A stretch of DNA of 40,807 nucleotides from a virus (IMGVR_UViG_3300022690_000311:1-40807); one strand, 5' to 3'; shown: positions 6,376-12,880, counted from the first letter of the stretch. A program made the numbers and translations. Notes: generated from the letters alone by a model not told the origin.

Positions 6376-6567
6376 TTATAACCACCTACTGAATGAAACC
6401 TGAAACCAAAGCCACCGAAACCACCATATATTATTTCCCTGCTCTTTTGCCATTTCGGATAGATCACATCTATTAGTAAAAGATGGCTTCCACCAGAACC
6501 CAAAAGGACTTATGTCTATGGAAATCTTCATTGCTCTTAATGGATACGGTATTCTATTTTTCATCAT
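6376..6567 (-). CDS. Small Trp/Phe-rich conserved phage protein (63 aa)
   Basis: The motif FGFWWKPSF near residue 24 and the C-terminus WFRWLWFQVSFSRW resemble a recurrent family of about 60-aa phage proteins of unknown role. The ATG at 6567 forms an ATGA overlap with the upstream 56-aa gene, and the stop is 1 nt before the Lar-like start. Not clearly membrane-spanning: the aromatic stretch is short and broken by Arg. Confidence 0.7.
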   Translation of the reverse strand: MMKNRIPYPLRAMKISIDISPFGFWWKPSFTNRCDLSEMAKEQGNNIWWFRWLWFQVSFSRWL

Positions 6568-6734
6568 TGTTGTGCCTCCATAAAATCCTTATAACCAATA
6601 CCGTCAAGCCAATGTAAAATCCACTGCGTTGACTCTGATTCATTAAATCCGACTTCCATAAAATCGGTATAATAGCTATAAACTACCATCATAGATAAAA
6701 ACCTATTTTTATCTGTCCAGGATTCTTTATCCAT
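6564..6734 (-). CDS. Small hypothetical protein (56 aa)
   Basis: The frame starts MDKESWTDKN and ends DFMEAQQ. Its ATG lies inside the last codons of the upstream gene (8-nt overlap) and its TGA overlaps the next ATG (ATGA). It is acidic and aromatic (STQWILHWLDGIGYKDF). Too short for automatic calling but fits the operon without a gap. Function unknown. Confidence 0.68.
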   Translation of the reverse strand: MDKESWTDKNRFLSMMVVYSYYTDFMEVGFNESESTQWILHWLDGIGYKDFMEAQQ

Positions 6735-7011
6735 TCTTTTTCTTCCAATCTCTCATAGCCTCCACAATCTCATCCTCAGTTAGTCCGGTGCAGGCGTTGA
6801 TGACGGTTACTATGCGTCTTGTATTAGCTTCCATTTGTCCACATGTAGGTATACTGTTATAGATACTCATTTGACCCACTACGTAATCCGGATCTTCTGG
6901 AGACTTTTTCCATCCATCATGAGGATTAGCAAAAATCCGGCTTTCGCTTTCATCTGTATACCAAGGCTCAGGCGTATGCACTTGTTCTGGTTGGGTGGGG
7001 TTATTCTTCAC
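6727..7011 (-). CDS. Conserved phage accessory protein (94 aa)
   Basis: Begins at a GTG (7011-7009). Has the widespread phage signature HTPEPW at the N-terminus and EANTRRIVTVINACTGL near the end, as in the family that carries ANARRIVACVNAC. That family is of unknown function and common in early phage operons. It overlaps both neighbours (11 and 8 nt). Confidence 0.75.
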   Translation of the reverse strand: MKNNPTQPEQVHTPEPWYTDESESRIFANPHDGWKKSPEDPDYVVGQMSIYNSIPTCGQMEANTRRIVTVINACTGLTEDEIVEAMRDWKKKNG

Positions 7012-7192
7012 CTTGATTCCAAGCTATAGGCCTACATACGATATCTTTATTAGTTATTTTCCTAATCCGATATTTAGTTTTACCAAGGGTGAACTCTTGC
7101 CCGATTTCGATAATTTCATTACCTAACTTCCTGAATTTATCTACCTCGTTTTCTTTTAATGGGTCGTGAGTTTCAGTGTCATTGTTTATCAT
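7001..7192 (-). CDS. Hypothetical protein (63 aa)
   Basis: N-terminal acidic helix (PLKENEVDKFRKLGNE) followed by a small beta segment (IGQEFTLGKTKYRIRKITNKDIVCRPI). The second half looks like a compact barrel strand set. No family recognised. It ends overlapping the GTG of the next gene. Confidence 0.65.
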   Translation of the reverse strand: MINNDTETHDPLKENEVDKFRKLGNEIIEIGQEFTLGKTKYRIRKITNKDIVCRPIAWNQGEE

Positions 7193-7225
7193 AATATCAC
7201 CTTTCTTTTGGTTTGGTTGGGTTAT

Positions 7226-7537
7226 TCATTGAAACATCTCTCTTACATGTTGACCGCTTGATTTAATTTCATTAGTTCCGCAATCACAATGATTTTCCGG
7301 CTCATTACAATTACAACAAACATATCCACCACCATCACAATTAAAACATTTCTCAAGTTCCTGTGCATCAAAAAGTTCTTTTAGAGTTTCCTCATTATTA
7401 TAATTATATTCATATTGGTATCCCACAGACCAACACTTGGAGCAAGTCTCTATAGTATTATTTTTAATCCATTCTTCCATCCAGCCTGAATCTTCCCCTA
7501 AGATCAAATCAATAGCTAATTTATCTTGATAACTCAT
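7226..7537 (-). CDS. Cys-rich zinc-binding protein (103 aa)
   Basis: Cysteine pairs CSKC (residues 32-35), CFNC, CCNC and CDC near 64-86 form a DnaJ-like CxxC series (CFNCDGGGYVCCNC). Probably binds two zinc ions. DnaJ-type zinc fingers act in chaperoning, but no J domain is present here. Its ATG overlaps the stop of the upstream gene by one base. Confidence 0.72.
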   Translation of the reverse strand: MSYQDKLAIDLILGEDSGWMEEWIKNNTIETCSKCWSVGYQYEYNYNNEETLKELFDAQELEKCFNCDGGGYVCCNCNEPENHCDCGTNEIKSSGQHVREMFQ

Positions 7538-7998
7538 TATTTCTCTCCTTCTTTAGCCATCCAAATTGCTGTTAATATTGCTAGGGCTGGGGATTTGTCT
7601 TTAGCACCGTAACCCCCACCATATAAAATACCTTTATTTCTTTGTTCCTCAGTGACTTCTTTTTCTAAATCGCAAACCCATTCTTGAAAAGGAGAATTCC
7701 ACCATAATTTATATAACCAACCTTTATTTAAAAACTTCTTAACACACTGAAATGTCTGGCCTAAATGAGTGTCTAGGTGGGGTTGCCAATGTTCTGATTC
7801 AAGATCACCGCAAATTAAATCCCCGTCAATTCCATCCCACATACCAACTAATTCAGCACCTTTAGTATCTCTGTTATAATTATTGAAACGCCAACGTTCT
7901 TCTTCACAGTCGTACACACCCCATTTCTCAATCCATTTCCAACCCATAACTTTCTCAGCCATGTACTTTGATAACGCTTCGGGGGTTGGGGTGGTCAC
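7537..7998 (-). CDS. Phage_ABA_S-like protein (153 aa)
   Basis: Starts with GTG (7998-7996), which overlaps the TGA of the upstream zinc gene. The N-terminus LSKYMAEKVMGWKW and the C-terminus KSPALAILTAIWMA match the pattern of phage ABA-sandwich family proteins. It is clearly paralogous to 13824-14399 (LNKYMAEKLM ... MSLAILKAIYEA). Function unknown. Confidence 0.68.
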   Translation of the reverse strand: MTTPTPEALSKYMAEKVMGWKWIEKWGVYDCEEERWRFNNYNRDTKGAELVGMWDGIDGDLICGDLESEHWQPHLDTHLGQTFQCVKKFLNKGWLYKLWWNSPFQEWVCDLEKEVTEEQRNKGILYGGGYGAKDKSPALAILTAIWMAKEGEK

Positions 7999-8171
7999 GC
8001 TATTTCTTTCTTTGAACGCTTATTGTTTTCTAATCTCAGGGAGGATTTAACTAATTGATATGTTATGTCATGGGTTATGCAGTATACGCAGGTGATATTT
8101 TTACACTTATTAGAAAATACAAGTTTCTGACTGCATCCGGTGCATTTAAACACCAGTAACGTGGCTTTCAA
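7995..8171 (-). CDS. Small zinc-ribbon protein, TTG start (58 aa)
   Basis: TTG start at 8171-8169 with AAGGAG 7 nt upstream; no ATG alternative. Product MKATLLVFKCTGCSQKL, then CKNITCVYC, so CxxC-x14-16-CxxC, a classic zinc ribbon. The C-terminus is basic (NNKRSKKEIA). Its stop overlaps the GTG of the next gene (GTGA). Function unknown. Confidence 0.7.
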   Translation of the reverse strand: MKATLLVFKCTGCSQKLVFSNKCKNITCVYCITHDITYQLVKSSLRLENNKRSKKEIA

Positions 8172-8190
8172 TCAGTTTCTCCTTTTACTT

Positions 8191-8223
8191 TAAAAAGCCC
8201 TGGTAGCGGGAACTACACAGGGC
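8191..8223 (-). terminator. Intrinsic terminator or attenuator inside the leftward operon
   Basis: Minus strand: GCCCTG, about 15-nt loop, CAGGGC, then TTTTT. It lies 20 nt before the zinc gene that starts at 8171, so it is placed like an attenuator rather than an operon end. No obvious promoter lies between it and 8171. Confidence 0.65.
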
Positions 8224-8304
8224 CAAAACATGAGAAGAATCATTAGATTCTGTAAAAAAGGAATTATAATTATAACACTTTCTTATAATTATGTCTATAT
8301 TTCA

Positions 8305-8445
8305 TTAGAACAAAATGAAGTCGGAGGGATTGAAATCATCTTCAAATATTTCCCTATCCACTTCTGACAACATATCACTATCCATATATCCGATGAATCC
8401 GTTACGTTGCATTTCTTCCAATTGATATTGTTTAATTTTTAGCAT
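8305..8445 (-). CDS. Small acidic hypothetical protein (46 aa)
   Basis: Frame MLKIKQYQLEEMQRNGF ... DDFNPSDFILF. The Shine-Dalgarno is weak (AAGAAAG upstream), which lowers confidence. It fills part of an otherwise empty stretch between two RNA hairpins (8471-8531 and 8191-8223). The acidic, amphipathic character is plausible for a phage microprotein. Confidence 0.45.
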   Translation of the reverse strand: MLKIKQYQLEEMQRNGFIGYMDSDMLSEVDREIFEDDFNPSDFILF

Positions 8446-8470
8446 TTGGTCATCTTTCTTATTAGGTTTT

Positions 8471-8531
8471 ACTGCCGATAGGGAGGTCAGCCGAACTGGT
8501 ACCTCCCGTGCAGTTCCCTAGCCTGGGAATT
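8471..8531 (-). ncRNA. Stacked-hairpin RNA in the operon gap (candidate)
   Basis: Minus strand, right after the stop of the gene at 8532. First comes a TTCCC-AGGCTA-GGGAA hairpin (about 8531-8515). Then CTGC, AC, GGGAGGT, CCAG-UUCGG-CUG interior, ACCTCCC, TATCG, GCAG (8513-8472): three coaxial helices with an asymmetric internal loop. The 7-bp and 4-bp arms are perfect. No poly-U follows, so it is not a terminator. An RNA-processing or stability element is possible. Confidence 0.45.
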
Positions 8532-8825
8532 TTAGTTTGGGAATCTTTCGAAAGCTCTGCGAATATCGCAATGAAGTCTTTTAAGTTCTTGAAAATCTTC
8601 GTTTAGTTTCTTATTAAGTTGGGCTTGATAATCGTCCATTGATTGTATTCTTTCAATCCATTCTCTCAATTGTTGTCGTATTTCATCTTTTTCACCTATG
8701 CTCTTATATCGATAAGTATGAAAACAAGCTTTACATTGTGCCCAATATATGTTGTGATCATGTCTAGGGAGATGTTTAAACCATGTGCAACCGCATTTAG
8801 GGCAATTATCCGGATCTTTCATCAT
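8532..8825 (-). CDS. Zinc-ribbon plus coiled-coil protein (97 aa)
   Basis: Start at ATG 8825 (GGAGG 4 nt upstream, ATGA overlap with the previous gene) rather than further upstream. Residues 5-45 carry a zinc ribbon (CPKCGCTWF ... CKACFHTY). The rest is helical: EKDEIRQQLREWIERIQSMDDY and onward. The helix EKDE-x4-L-x2-WI-x4-SMD recurs in the protein at 9300-9488. Function unknown. Confidence 0.72.
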   Translation of the reverse strand: MMKDPDNCPKCGCTWFKHLPRHDHNIYWAQCKACFHTYRYKSIGEKDEIRQQLREWIERIQSMDDYQAQLNKKLNEDFQELKRLHCDIRRAFERFPN

Positions 8826-9310
8826 TTTTCCTCCAAACATGAATACCAACCTTCGAAAAACTCTTCTGCTTCTTCCCTGTTTTCAAATTGATCATCAAAT
8901 AATCCTTTAATATAAATTCCGTTTTTATGCAGTTCTTCTATTATTCGATAGGACATATCTTCATGTAGATAATATTCTGGTGATTCTTCACTTATCCATC
9001 TTTCACAATCTGTACATTTAAAACCGTGTGTGTATCTGCCACGCCGATTATGAGGATGCTTCCTATTTAAACATTGTTTCTTGGTAAAATAAAGCGGTTT
9101 CCATTTGATTATTTTTGTTTCGACCTCAACTTCTGCTTCTACTTTCTTTTCACATTTTGTACATACTGTGAACCATCCTCGACGTACCATTGGATTGCTT
9201 GTTTCGATATGATGTGGTTTATCCCACTTATGAGAACATTTACGTCTAGGCTTTTGAAATATTCCAAATGCCATCTCTTGGGCTAACAGAGTAAAATCTT
9301 TATCTATCAT
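8822..9310 (-). CDS. Zinc-binding hypothetical protein (162 aa)
   Basis: Two Cys/His sets: CSHKWDKPHH with CTKC (residues 25-55), and CLNRKHPHNRRGRYTHGFKCTDC (residues 80-102). The C-terminal third (HEDMSYRIIEELHKNGIYIKG, EEAEEFFEGWYSC) is helical. Not recognised. Overlaps both neighbours. Confidence 0.68.
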   Translation of the reverse strand: MIDKDFTLLAQEMAFGIFQKPRRKCSHKWDKPHHIETSNPMVRRGWFTVCTKCEKKVEAEVEVETKIIKWKPLYFTKKQCLNRKHPHNRRGRYTHGFKCTDCERWISEESPEYYLHEDMSYRIIEELHKNGIYIKGLFDDQFENREEAEEFFEGWYSCLEEK

Positions 9311-9488
9311 CTAATCTCTTATTGACTTTGGATTGATAAACTCTTTTGCTGCGGCAGTTGTCCATTGAGTCCATTGTTGAGATCCATTTTTCTAATCGTC
9401 TTTTCATTTCGTCTTTTTCATCTAAGGTTCTGATTTGTTTATCAAACATACTGTCGAATAATGCGTCAATAAAAGCTTTTGTAATCAT
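9300..9488 (-). CDS. Small helical protein (62 aa)
   Basis: All-helical, basic C-terminus. Contains DEKDEMKRRLEKWISTMDSMDN, paralogous to the helix in the 8532-8825 product. ATG at 9488 overlaps the TGA of the upstream gene. Function unknown. Confidence 0.62.
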   Translation of the reverse strand: MITKAFIDALFDSMFDKQIRTLDEKDEMKRRLEKWISTMDSMDNCRSKRVYQSKVNKRLDDR

Positions 9489-9844
9489 TCTGATTGATTT
9501 TCGGTTAATTCTTTATCGCATCTGGGACATCTGGATTCTTTTATCCATTTGACTATTTTGATGTCAGAAAAGTCAAACGGATTGGCAATTACATGATTAC
9601 ACTTTGGCTCTTGTTTCTTAATTGGTCTGGGGCAGATTAAGAGGGCTTCTTCTTTCTGTCCACTATAGTCATCACGTAATATTGGATTAGTCCATAATCC
9701 ATTTGTACTACCGACCACTCTGACACCTTTCATATTTAGTCTGCCATTGGCAATAGAGCAAGCTAAATTTTCTTGTTTACAATCTGTCCTACCTAATATC
9801 GGTTTAAAATACTCTGGTTCAAAAAACTTAAATAATTCAGTCAT
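9485..9844 (-). CDS. Hypothetical protein with zinc knuckles (119 aa)
   Basis: Contains EPKCNHVIANPFDFSDIK and a C-terminal SRCPRCDKEL knuckle. The first half (CKQENLACSIANGRLNMKGVRVVG) is not recognised. Coupled to neighbours by 4-nt overlaps on both sides. Confidence 0.66.
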   Translation of the reverse strand: MTELFKFFEPEYFKPILGRTDCKQENLACSIANGRLNMKGVRVVGSTNGLWTNPILRDDYSGQKEEALLICPRPIKKQEPKCNHVIANPFDFSDIKIVKWIKESRCPRCDKELTENQSE

Positions 9845-10050
9845 TTAAAAACATCCTTTTTAGCTTTAAATCTTCTAATACATCTCTCTGGAAGTTTGGT
9901 ATCTTTAGCCAAGCGTTTGATTGACCGGTTGCAGTATTTCCTTAGATGAGTAAGTTGGGACGCTGCCATATTGGCGGCTGTGATCTTTAATTTAGTCCCA
10001 GCAATCATGTATTCGACTAGTTGTTCGTCTTTTATGGGGAGGTTTTTCAT
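9841..10050 (-). CDS. Small basic protein, possible HTH (69 aa)
   Basis: Very basic second half: SIKRLAKDTKLPERCIRRFKAKKD has the spacing of a helix-turn-helix (RLAKDTKLPERCIRRF) and could bind DNA. The N-terminus is helical. It is the only HTH-like sequence in the early operon. Alternative: a helical RNA-binding microprotein. Recognition is weak. Confidence 0.55.
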   Translation of the reverse strand: MKNLPIKDEQLVEYMIAGTKLKITAANMAASQLTHLRKYCNRSIKRLAKDTKLPERCIRRFKAKKDVFK

Positions 10051-10211
10051 AGTTTTCTTTTAATTGAATTTTTCGTCATTAATAGGAGGATTTCATGGAT
10101 GTCGAAGAAAGCCCGTTCTATTTTAGTTAAATAGCCGCTTTCTCTTGCTCTTGATTTTAGATGTTCATTATAAAAAGTATCAATTTTCTGGCGGATTTCG
10201 TCTTCGATCAT
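10047..10211 (-). CDS. Small hypothetical protein (54 aa)
   Basis: MIEDEIRQKIDTFYNEHLKS ... LTKNSIKRKL. ATGA overlaps with both neighbours (10208-10211 and 10047-10050) make it almost certainly translated. Helical, basic C-terminus. Function unknown. Confidence 0.68.
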   Translation of the reverse strand: MIEDEIRQKIDTFYNEHLKSRARESGYLTKIERAFFDIHEILLLMTKNSIKRKL

Positions 10212-10408
10212 TCTTTACTCTTTTCTAAAGATCTTGATATTTCACTTATTTTAAGTAATGCGCATCCTATGATCATGGATCCATGTTTGTCATTTTTAAA
10301 TAGTTTCTCCACATCATCAAGTTTTTTCATGAATGCAGAATATTCGTCATCATTAGATAACATATGTTTGAATGATTCTTCATAGAGTATTTCAGTTGGG
10401 TGGTTCAT
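10208..10408 (-). CDS. Hypothetical helical protein (66 aa)
   Basis: Two starts are possible. The ATG at 10408 overlaps the upstream stop as ATGA, but GGAGG is only 2 nt away. A GTG at 10417 is the alternative. Sequence MNHPTEILYEESFKHMLSND, then a heptad stretch (AFMKKLDDVEKLFKNDK). Not recognised. Confidence 0.6.
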   Translation of the reverse strand: MNHPTEILYEESFKHMLSNDDEYSAFMKKLDDVEKLFKNDKHGSMIIGCALLKISEISRSLEKSKE

Positions 10409-10614
10409 GTCCTCCACTTCTTTCTATCTTTCCAGGCTCTTTCAGCACACTTCTTTGCAATTTCTATAAAACAGTCCTTGAGTTCTTTTTTCGTAATATT
10501 GTTCGCTAATTCACAAGGGACAGTTAATAATTCATAAGGCTCTATCCAATTTAATTTGTCCTTGATTGCTAATTTTATATATGCCTTATATGCACCATAA
10601 CGTTTTCCACTCAT
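10405..10614 (-). CDS. Hypothetical protein (69 aa)
   Basis: Basic helical protein (KRYGAYKAYIKLAIKDKLNW ... KKCAERAWKDRKKWRT). Overlaps both neighbours by 4 nt. No family recognised. Confidence 0.62.
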   Translation of the reverse strand: MSGKRYGAYKAYIKLAIKDKLNWIEPYELLTVPCELANNITKKELKDCFIEIAKKCAERAWKDRKKWRT

Positions 10615-10805
10615 GAAAAAAGCCTGTTTAAATCAGTATTTTCAGTAATTCTGTCGATCTTATAGCCCAATTCTTTGATTTGATTGAGAGTGCGCGTGGT
10701 AAGAGTGGTTGTGCCAGCTATTTTGGCAAATGCGTGAGATTTTTTACAATGTGGATAGATTTTGTCAGATCCATAGATTGATTTGATTGTTACTTGAATT
10801 TTCAT
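10611..10805 (-). CDS. Conserved small phage protein, first gene of the 10.8-kb transcript
   Basis: The product is 64 aa. The pattern MKIQVTIKSIYGSDKIYP, then KSHAFAKIAGTTTLTTRTLNQIKELGYKI belongs to a very common small phage family (AFAxIAGTKTLT...IKxLGY) of unknown role. It is the first gene after the promoter at 10869-10841, with a 29-nt leader and a fair ribosome-binding site (AAGGGAT). Confidence 0.78.
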   Translation of the reverse strand: MKIQVTIKSIYGSDKIYPHCKKSHAFAKIAGTTTLTTRTLNQIKELGYKIDRITENTDLNRLFS

Positions 10806-10840
10806 CGTTATCCCTTTGGCTAGGTTTCTAATATGTTCTT

Positions 10841-10881
10841 AGTATAAGAAAGGGATAAGGATAAGTCAATAACTTTGTTAT
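10841..10881 (-). promoter_or_regulatory. Main leftward promoter with upstream palindrome
   Basis: Minus strand: -35 TTGACT (10869-10864), 17-nt spacer, -10 TATACT (10846-10841). Directly upstream is the perfect 13-bp palindrome ATAACAAAGTTAT (10881-10869), the same core as at 582-598. Placement upstream of -35 rather than in the spacer would allow activation as well as repression. Confidence 0.85.
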
Positions 10882-10933
10882 AGATAAATGAAATTAATTG
10901 TGGGTTCGAATCTCAGTGTTTTGCTGGAATATC

Positions 10934-11167
10934 TTAATCAAGGGCATCTATTCTCCCTTCCCAGATTCCACTTTCCCATTCTCCACACCATCCAGTATCC
11001 AGTGTACTTGGGAATTCACTTTGCTCATAATCAATCTCGTGACCCCACTTATCTCTCCCTCCTATAAATACAACGGTAGGAGGATTTCTACGACAGAGAT
11101 ATCGATCATCCCAATATTTACAATTTTCACATCTTTCTTTAATACCGAGCCCTTGGCTTTCTCTCAT
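10934..11167 (-). CDS. Small Cys-rich conserved phage protein (77 aa)
   Basis: CENCKYWDDRYLCRRNPP near residue 13 and DTGWCGEWESG near the end form the pattern of a widespread small phage/prophage family (CxxCxyW ... CrrnPP ... WCGE), likely binding one metal. Separate promoter upstream (11225-11197) and AGGAAAG ribosome-binding site. There is no following gene until the next promoter, so it may be a single-gene transcript reading into the main operon. Confidence 0.76.
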   Translation of the reverse strand: MRESQGLGIKERCENCKYWDDRYLCRRNPPTVVFIGGRDKWGHEIDYEQSEFPSTLDTGWCGEWESGIWEGRIDALD

Positions 11168-11196
11168 CTCGTCTTTCCTTTATTAATTTACGTGAT

Positions 11197-11225
11197 AAGT
11201 ATAAGAAAGTGACGATAGCAAGTCA
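11197..11225 (-). promoter_or_regulatory. Leftward promoter of the Cys-rich gene
   Basis: Minus strand: -35 TTGACT (11225-11220), 17-nt spacer, -10 TATACT (11202-11197). Nearly identical in design to the 10.85-kb promoter. The spacer end reads GTCACTTTCTTAT, one of the recurrent elements. Confidence 0.82.
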
Positions 11226-11958
11226 ATAGAATTGTGCGGTAATAACTCTCTCTCAAGAACCGCCGACATCAGGCGGTCTGCACTCTTCCACCTTGGCTAA
11301 ACCTTTTCTCGGATTACAGAGCTTTTTCTCACTCTCTTATAGTCCCAAATGACAAAGTTAGCTTAAATAGGGTAGGGTAATCAAGCAGATTATGACATAC
11401 TTCTTGTCACTTTCTTAGCAATTCACAGAAATAAAGCTATTAATCATAGTTAATATTGAGAACACCACTTCCTTAAACAAACAAAACAACGTGGTGTGAT
11501 TCGGATTGAGGGGTTGAGATCCATTTTTAACCCGCATAAATGCCTGATCTTCCTGCGCACACGTCCCGTAATGGACACTTCCTAGTTATGGATTTTACAT
11601 TTTACCATAAAGTTCACCGCACTTGTCAAGGGTTTCTCTGAATTGGTATGGAATCGCTGTTCTTTGTTGTTAATGGCTGGTTCTTGCGCTGTGCCTGTGT
11701 GTGGTATTAGCCTCTTGTGTGGTGGTTGATTTCATCACCGCTGTTTCTGCGCTTAAAATGGATGCGTTATTCGGTAGAATTATACTAATCTACCGATGTT
11801 CGCAGGAACTAACATGCCACCCCATCGATGTTTTACGACTTGGCCAGGCGAAGGGGGGAGGGGGTAATTGCGTGGATTCTGATTAATAGTCCGGACAACA
11901 GAAACATTTTTCCCAATTTTTGAACTTCAAACATTTCGATCCCGTCCAGTGCGACTCA
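11226..11958. other. Non-coding control region between leftward operon and integrase
   Basis: I see no convincing gene here; a GTG-started frame at 11701-11886 lacks coding character. It holds operator-like elements at 11349-11361 (minus CTAACTTTGTCAT) and 11406-11417 (plus GTCACTTTCTTA). It also has a perfect ACCGCC-7-GGCGGT hairpin (11258-11276) and an inverted repeat ACACCAC-22-GTGGTGT (11462-11497). A weak minus-strand promoter (TTGACA at 11629-11624, TAAAAT at 11604-11599, 19-nt spacer) is also present. Likely a regulatory/attachment region. Confidence 0.6.
11771..11796. repeat. 8-bp perfect inverted repeat; possible recombinase core or operator
   Basis: TCGGTAGA (11771-11778) and TCTACCGA (11789-11796) flank a 10-bp AT-rich spacer that contains TATACT. 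It lies about 200 bp upstream of the integrase gene, where phage attachment sites commonly sit. Paired inverted arms around a short AT-rich core are what tyrosine recombinases bind. A repressor site over a -10 box would look the same. Confidence 0.45.
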
Positions 11959-11986
11959 TTGACTTTGTACGTCACTTTGTTACAAT
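11959..11986 (+). promoter_or_regulatory. Integrase promoter with operator in the spacer
   Basis: -35 TTGACT (11959-11964), 16-nt spacer, -10 TACAAT (11981-11986). The element GTCACTTTGTTAC (11971-11983, one mismatch from a perfect palindrome) sits in the spacer. Predicted start of transcription is at about 11993, on the integrase ATG itself, so the mRNA is probably leaderless. Confidence 0.78.
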
Positions 11987-11991
11987 GGACT

Positions 11992-12543
11992 ATGTCTAAA
12001 TCGGGACAAACTCTGTGTCCATCAAAAAAGGAAGTTGACTCGTTACTGGGCTATCTATGGTCTGATGCTTTAGAAAAGGGTGGTGTGAGGCGATGGAATA
12101 GGTGGGCTGTAGTCTCCGTTGCCGTTCACACAGGAATGCGAGTATCTGAAATTGCTCGATTGAAGATAGATCATATAACATTTGGCAGTCCTCATGCCTG
12201 CATATGGATACCAAATAGAAAGAATGGTTGCTCTACCACTGTCCCCTTAAGTGATTTTTATATTGAGAAACTTAGACTATACCTAAATAAGAAAGGCATA
12301 AGCTCAGGTCATGTTATACAAAGTGAAAGGAAAAAGCCTTTTTCTAGATGTGGGCTCCAGAAATTATTTAAGAGAATTATCAATGAGCGTGGATTGTGTG
12401 CAGAATATTCGATCCACTCTTTACGCCATTATTTTTGTAATTGGCTTTTTGATTCGACTCATGATATACAGCATGTTCAATCTTGTATGGGCCATAAAAC
12501 AAATGTAACAATAGATTATCTTAAACGATCCTATAGATCTTGA
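11992..12543 (+). CDS. int: Tyrosine recombinase (integrase), catalytic domain only
   Basis: The product is 183 aa from ATG 11992. All catalytic residues are visible: R50 (HTGMRVSEIARL), K77 in the beta-hairpin, H142 and R145 (IHSLRH), H168 (MGHK), and nucleophile Y176 (TIDYL). The core-binding and arm-binding N-terminal domains of usual 320-400 aa phage integrases are absent, making it similar in length to FimB/FimE-type recombinases. The longer opening (to 11920) would run through the promoter and is rejected. No excisionase was found. It could integrate the genome or invert/resolve DNA. Confidence 0.88.
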   Translation: MSKSGQTLCPSKKEVDSLLGYLWSDALEKGGVRRWNRWAVVSVAVHTGMRVSEIARLKIDHITFGSPHACIWIPNRKNGCSTTVPLSDFYIEKLRLYLNKKGISSGHVIQSERKKPFSRCGLQKLFKRIINERGLCAEYSIHSLRHYFCNWLFDSTHDIQHVQSCMGHKTNVTIDYLKRSYRS

Positions 12544-12567
12544 TTTATATTGTCACTTTGCTATGAT
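12540..12567 (+). promoter_or_regulatory. Promoter of the tRNA cluster
   Basis: -35 TTGATT (12540-12545), overlapping the integrase stop; 16-nt spacer; -10 TATGAT (12562-12567). Element GTCACTTTGCTAT at 12552-12564. The transcript would run about 80 nt, with a CCCC-gctaa-GGGG hairpin at about 12610-12622, before tRNA-Pro. Confidence 0.72.
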
Positions 12568-12650
12568 GCAATCATGAATTCTCGCCGCCCGCTTCCACAT
12601 CTCCATCAACCCCGCTAAGGGGAAATATTATCTTTACAATTTGAATTTTA

Positions 12651-12724
12651 CGGGGATGAGGTGTAATGGTTGCATGTGGGCTTTGGAAGCCTGAGGCACA
12701 GTTCGATTCTGGCATCCCCGACCA
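12651..12724 (+). tRNA. tRNA-Pro (UGG)
   Basis: Acceptor CGGGGAT pairs fully with ATCCCCG, then A73 and encoded CCA (12722-12724). C1-G72 with A73 is the proline signature. Anticodon loop TTTGGAA gives UGG. The T-stem contains an extra A (bulge), so folding is slightly irregular. Confidence 0.85.
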
Positions 12725-12725
12725 T

Positions 12726-12802
12726 GGGGAAGTAGCCCAATTGGCAGAGGCGATGGTCTTAGAAACCATGCGATATAGGTTCGAATCCTATCTTCCCTAC
12801 CA
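12726..12802 (+). tRNA. tRNA-Leu (UAG) with short variable loop
   Basis: Acceptor GGGGAAG/CTTCCCT with G1-U72, anticodon stem ATGGT/ACCAT, loop CTTAGAA (anticodon UAG), T-stem ATAGG/CCTAT, encoded CCA. The variable region is only about 5 nt, whereas bacterial leucine tRNAs are class II with a long arm. Confidence 0.88.
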
Positions 12803-12805
12803 TTT

Positions 12806-12880
12806 AGCGAGATCGTCTAATAGGTAGGACACAGCGCTTTGAACGCTACAATCTTGGTTCGAACCCAAGTCTCGCTACCA
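12806..12880 (+). tRNA. tRNA-Gln (UUG)
   Basis: Acceptor AGCGAGA/TCTCGCT fully paired, anticodon loop CTTTGAA (UUG), T-stem CTTGG/CCAAG with TTCGAAC loop, A73 and encoded CCA at 12878-12880. It begins 3 nt after the CCA of tRNA-Leu. Confidence 0.9.

Noticed and set aside
11701-11886. GTG-started 61-aa frame in the control region
   Set aside because: No ribosome-binding site, no family features, and it spans the inverted repeat and regulatory region.
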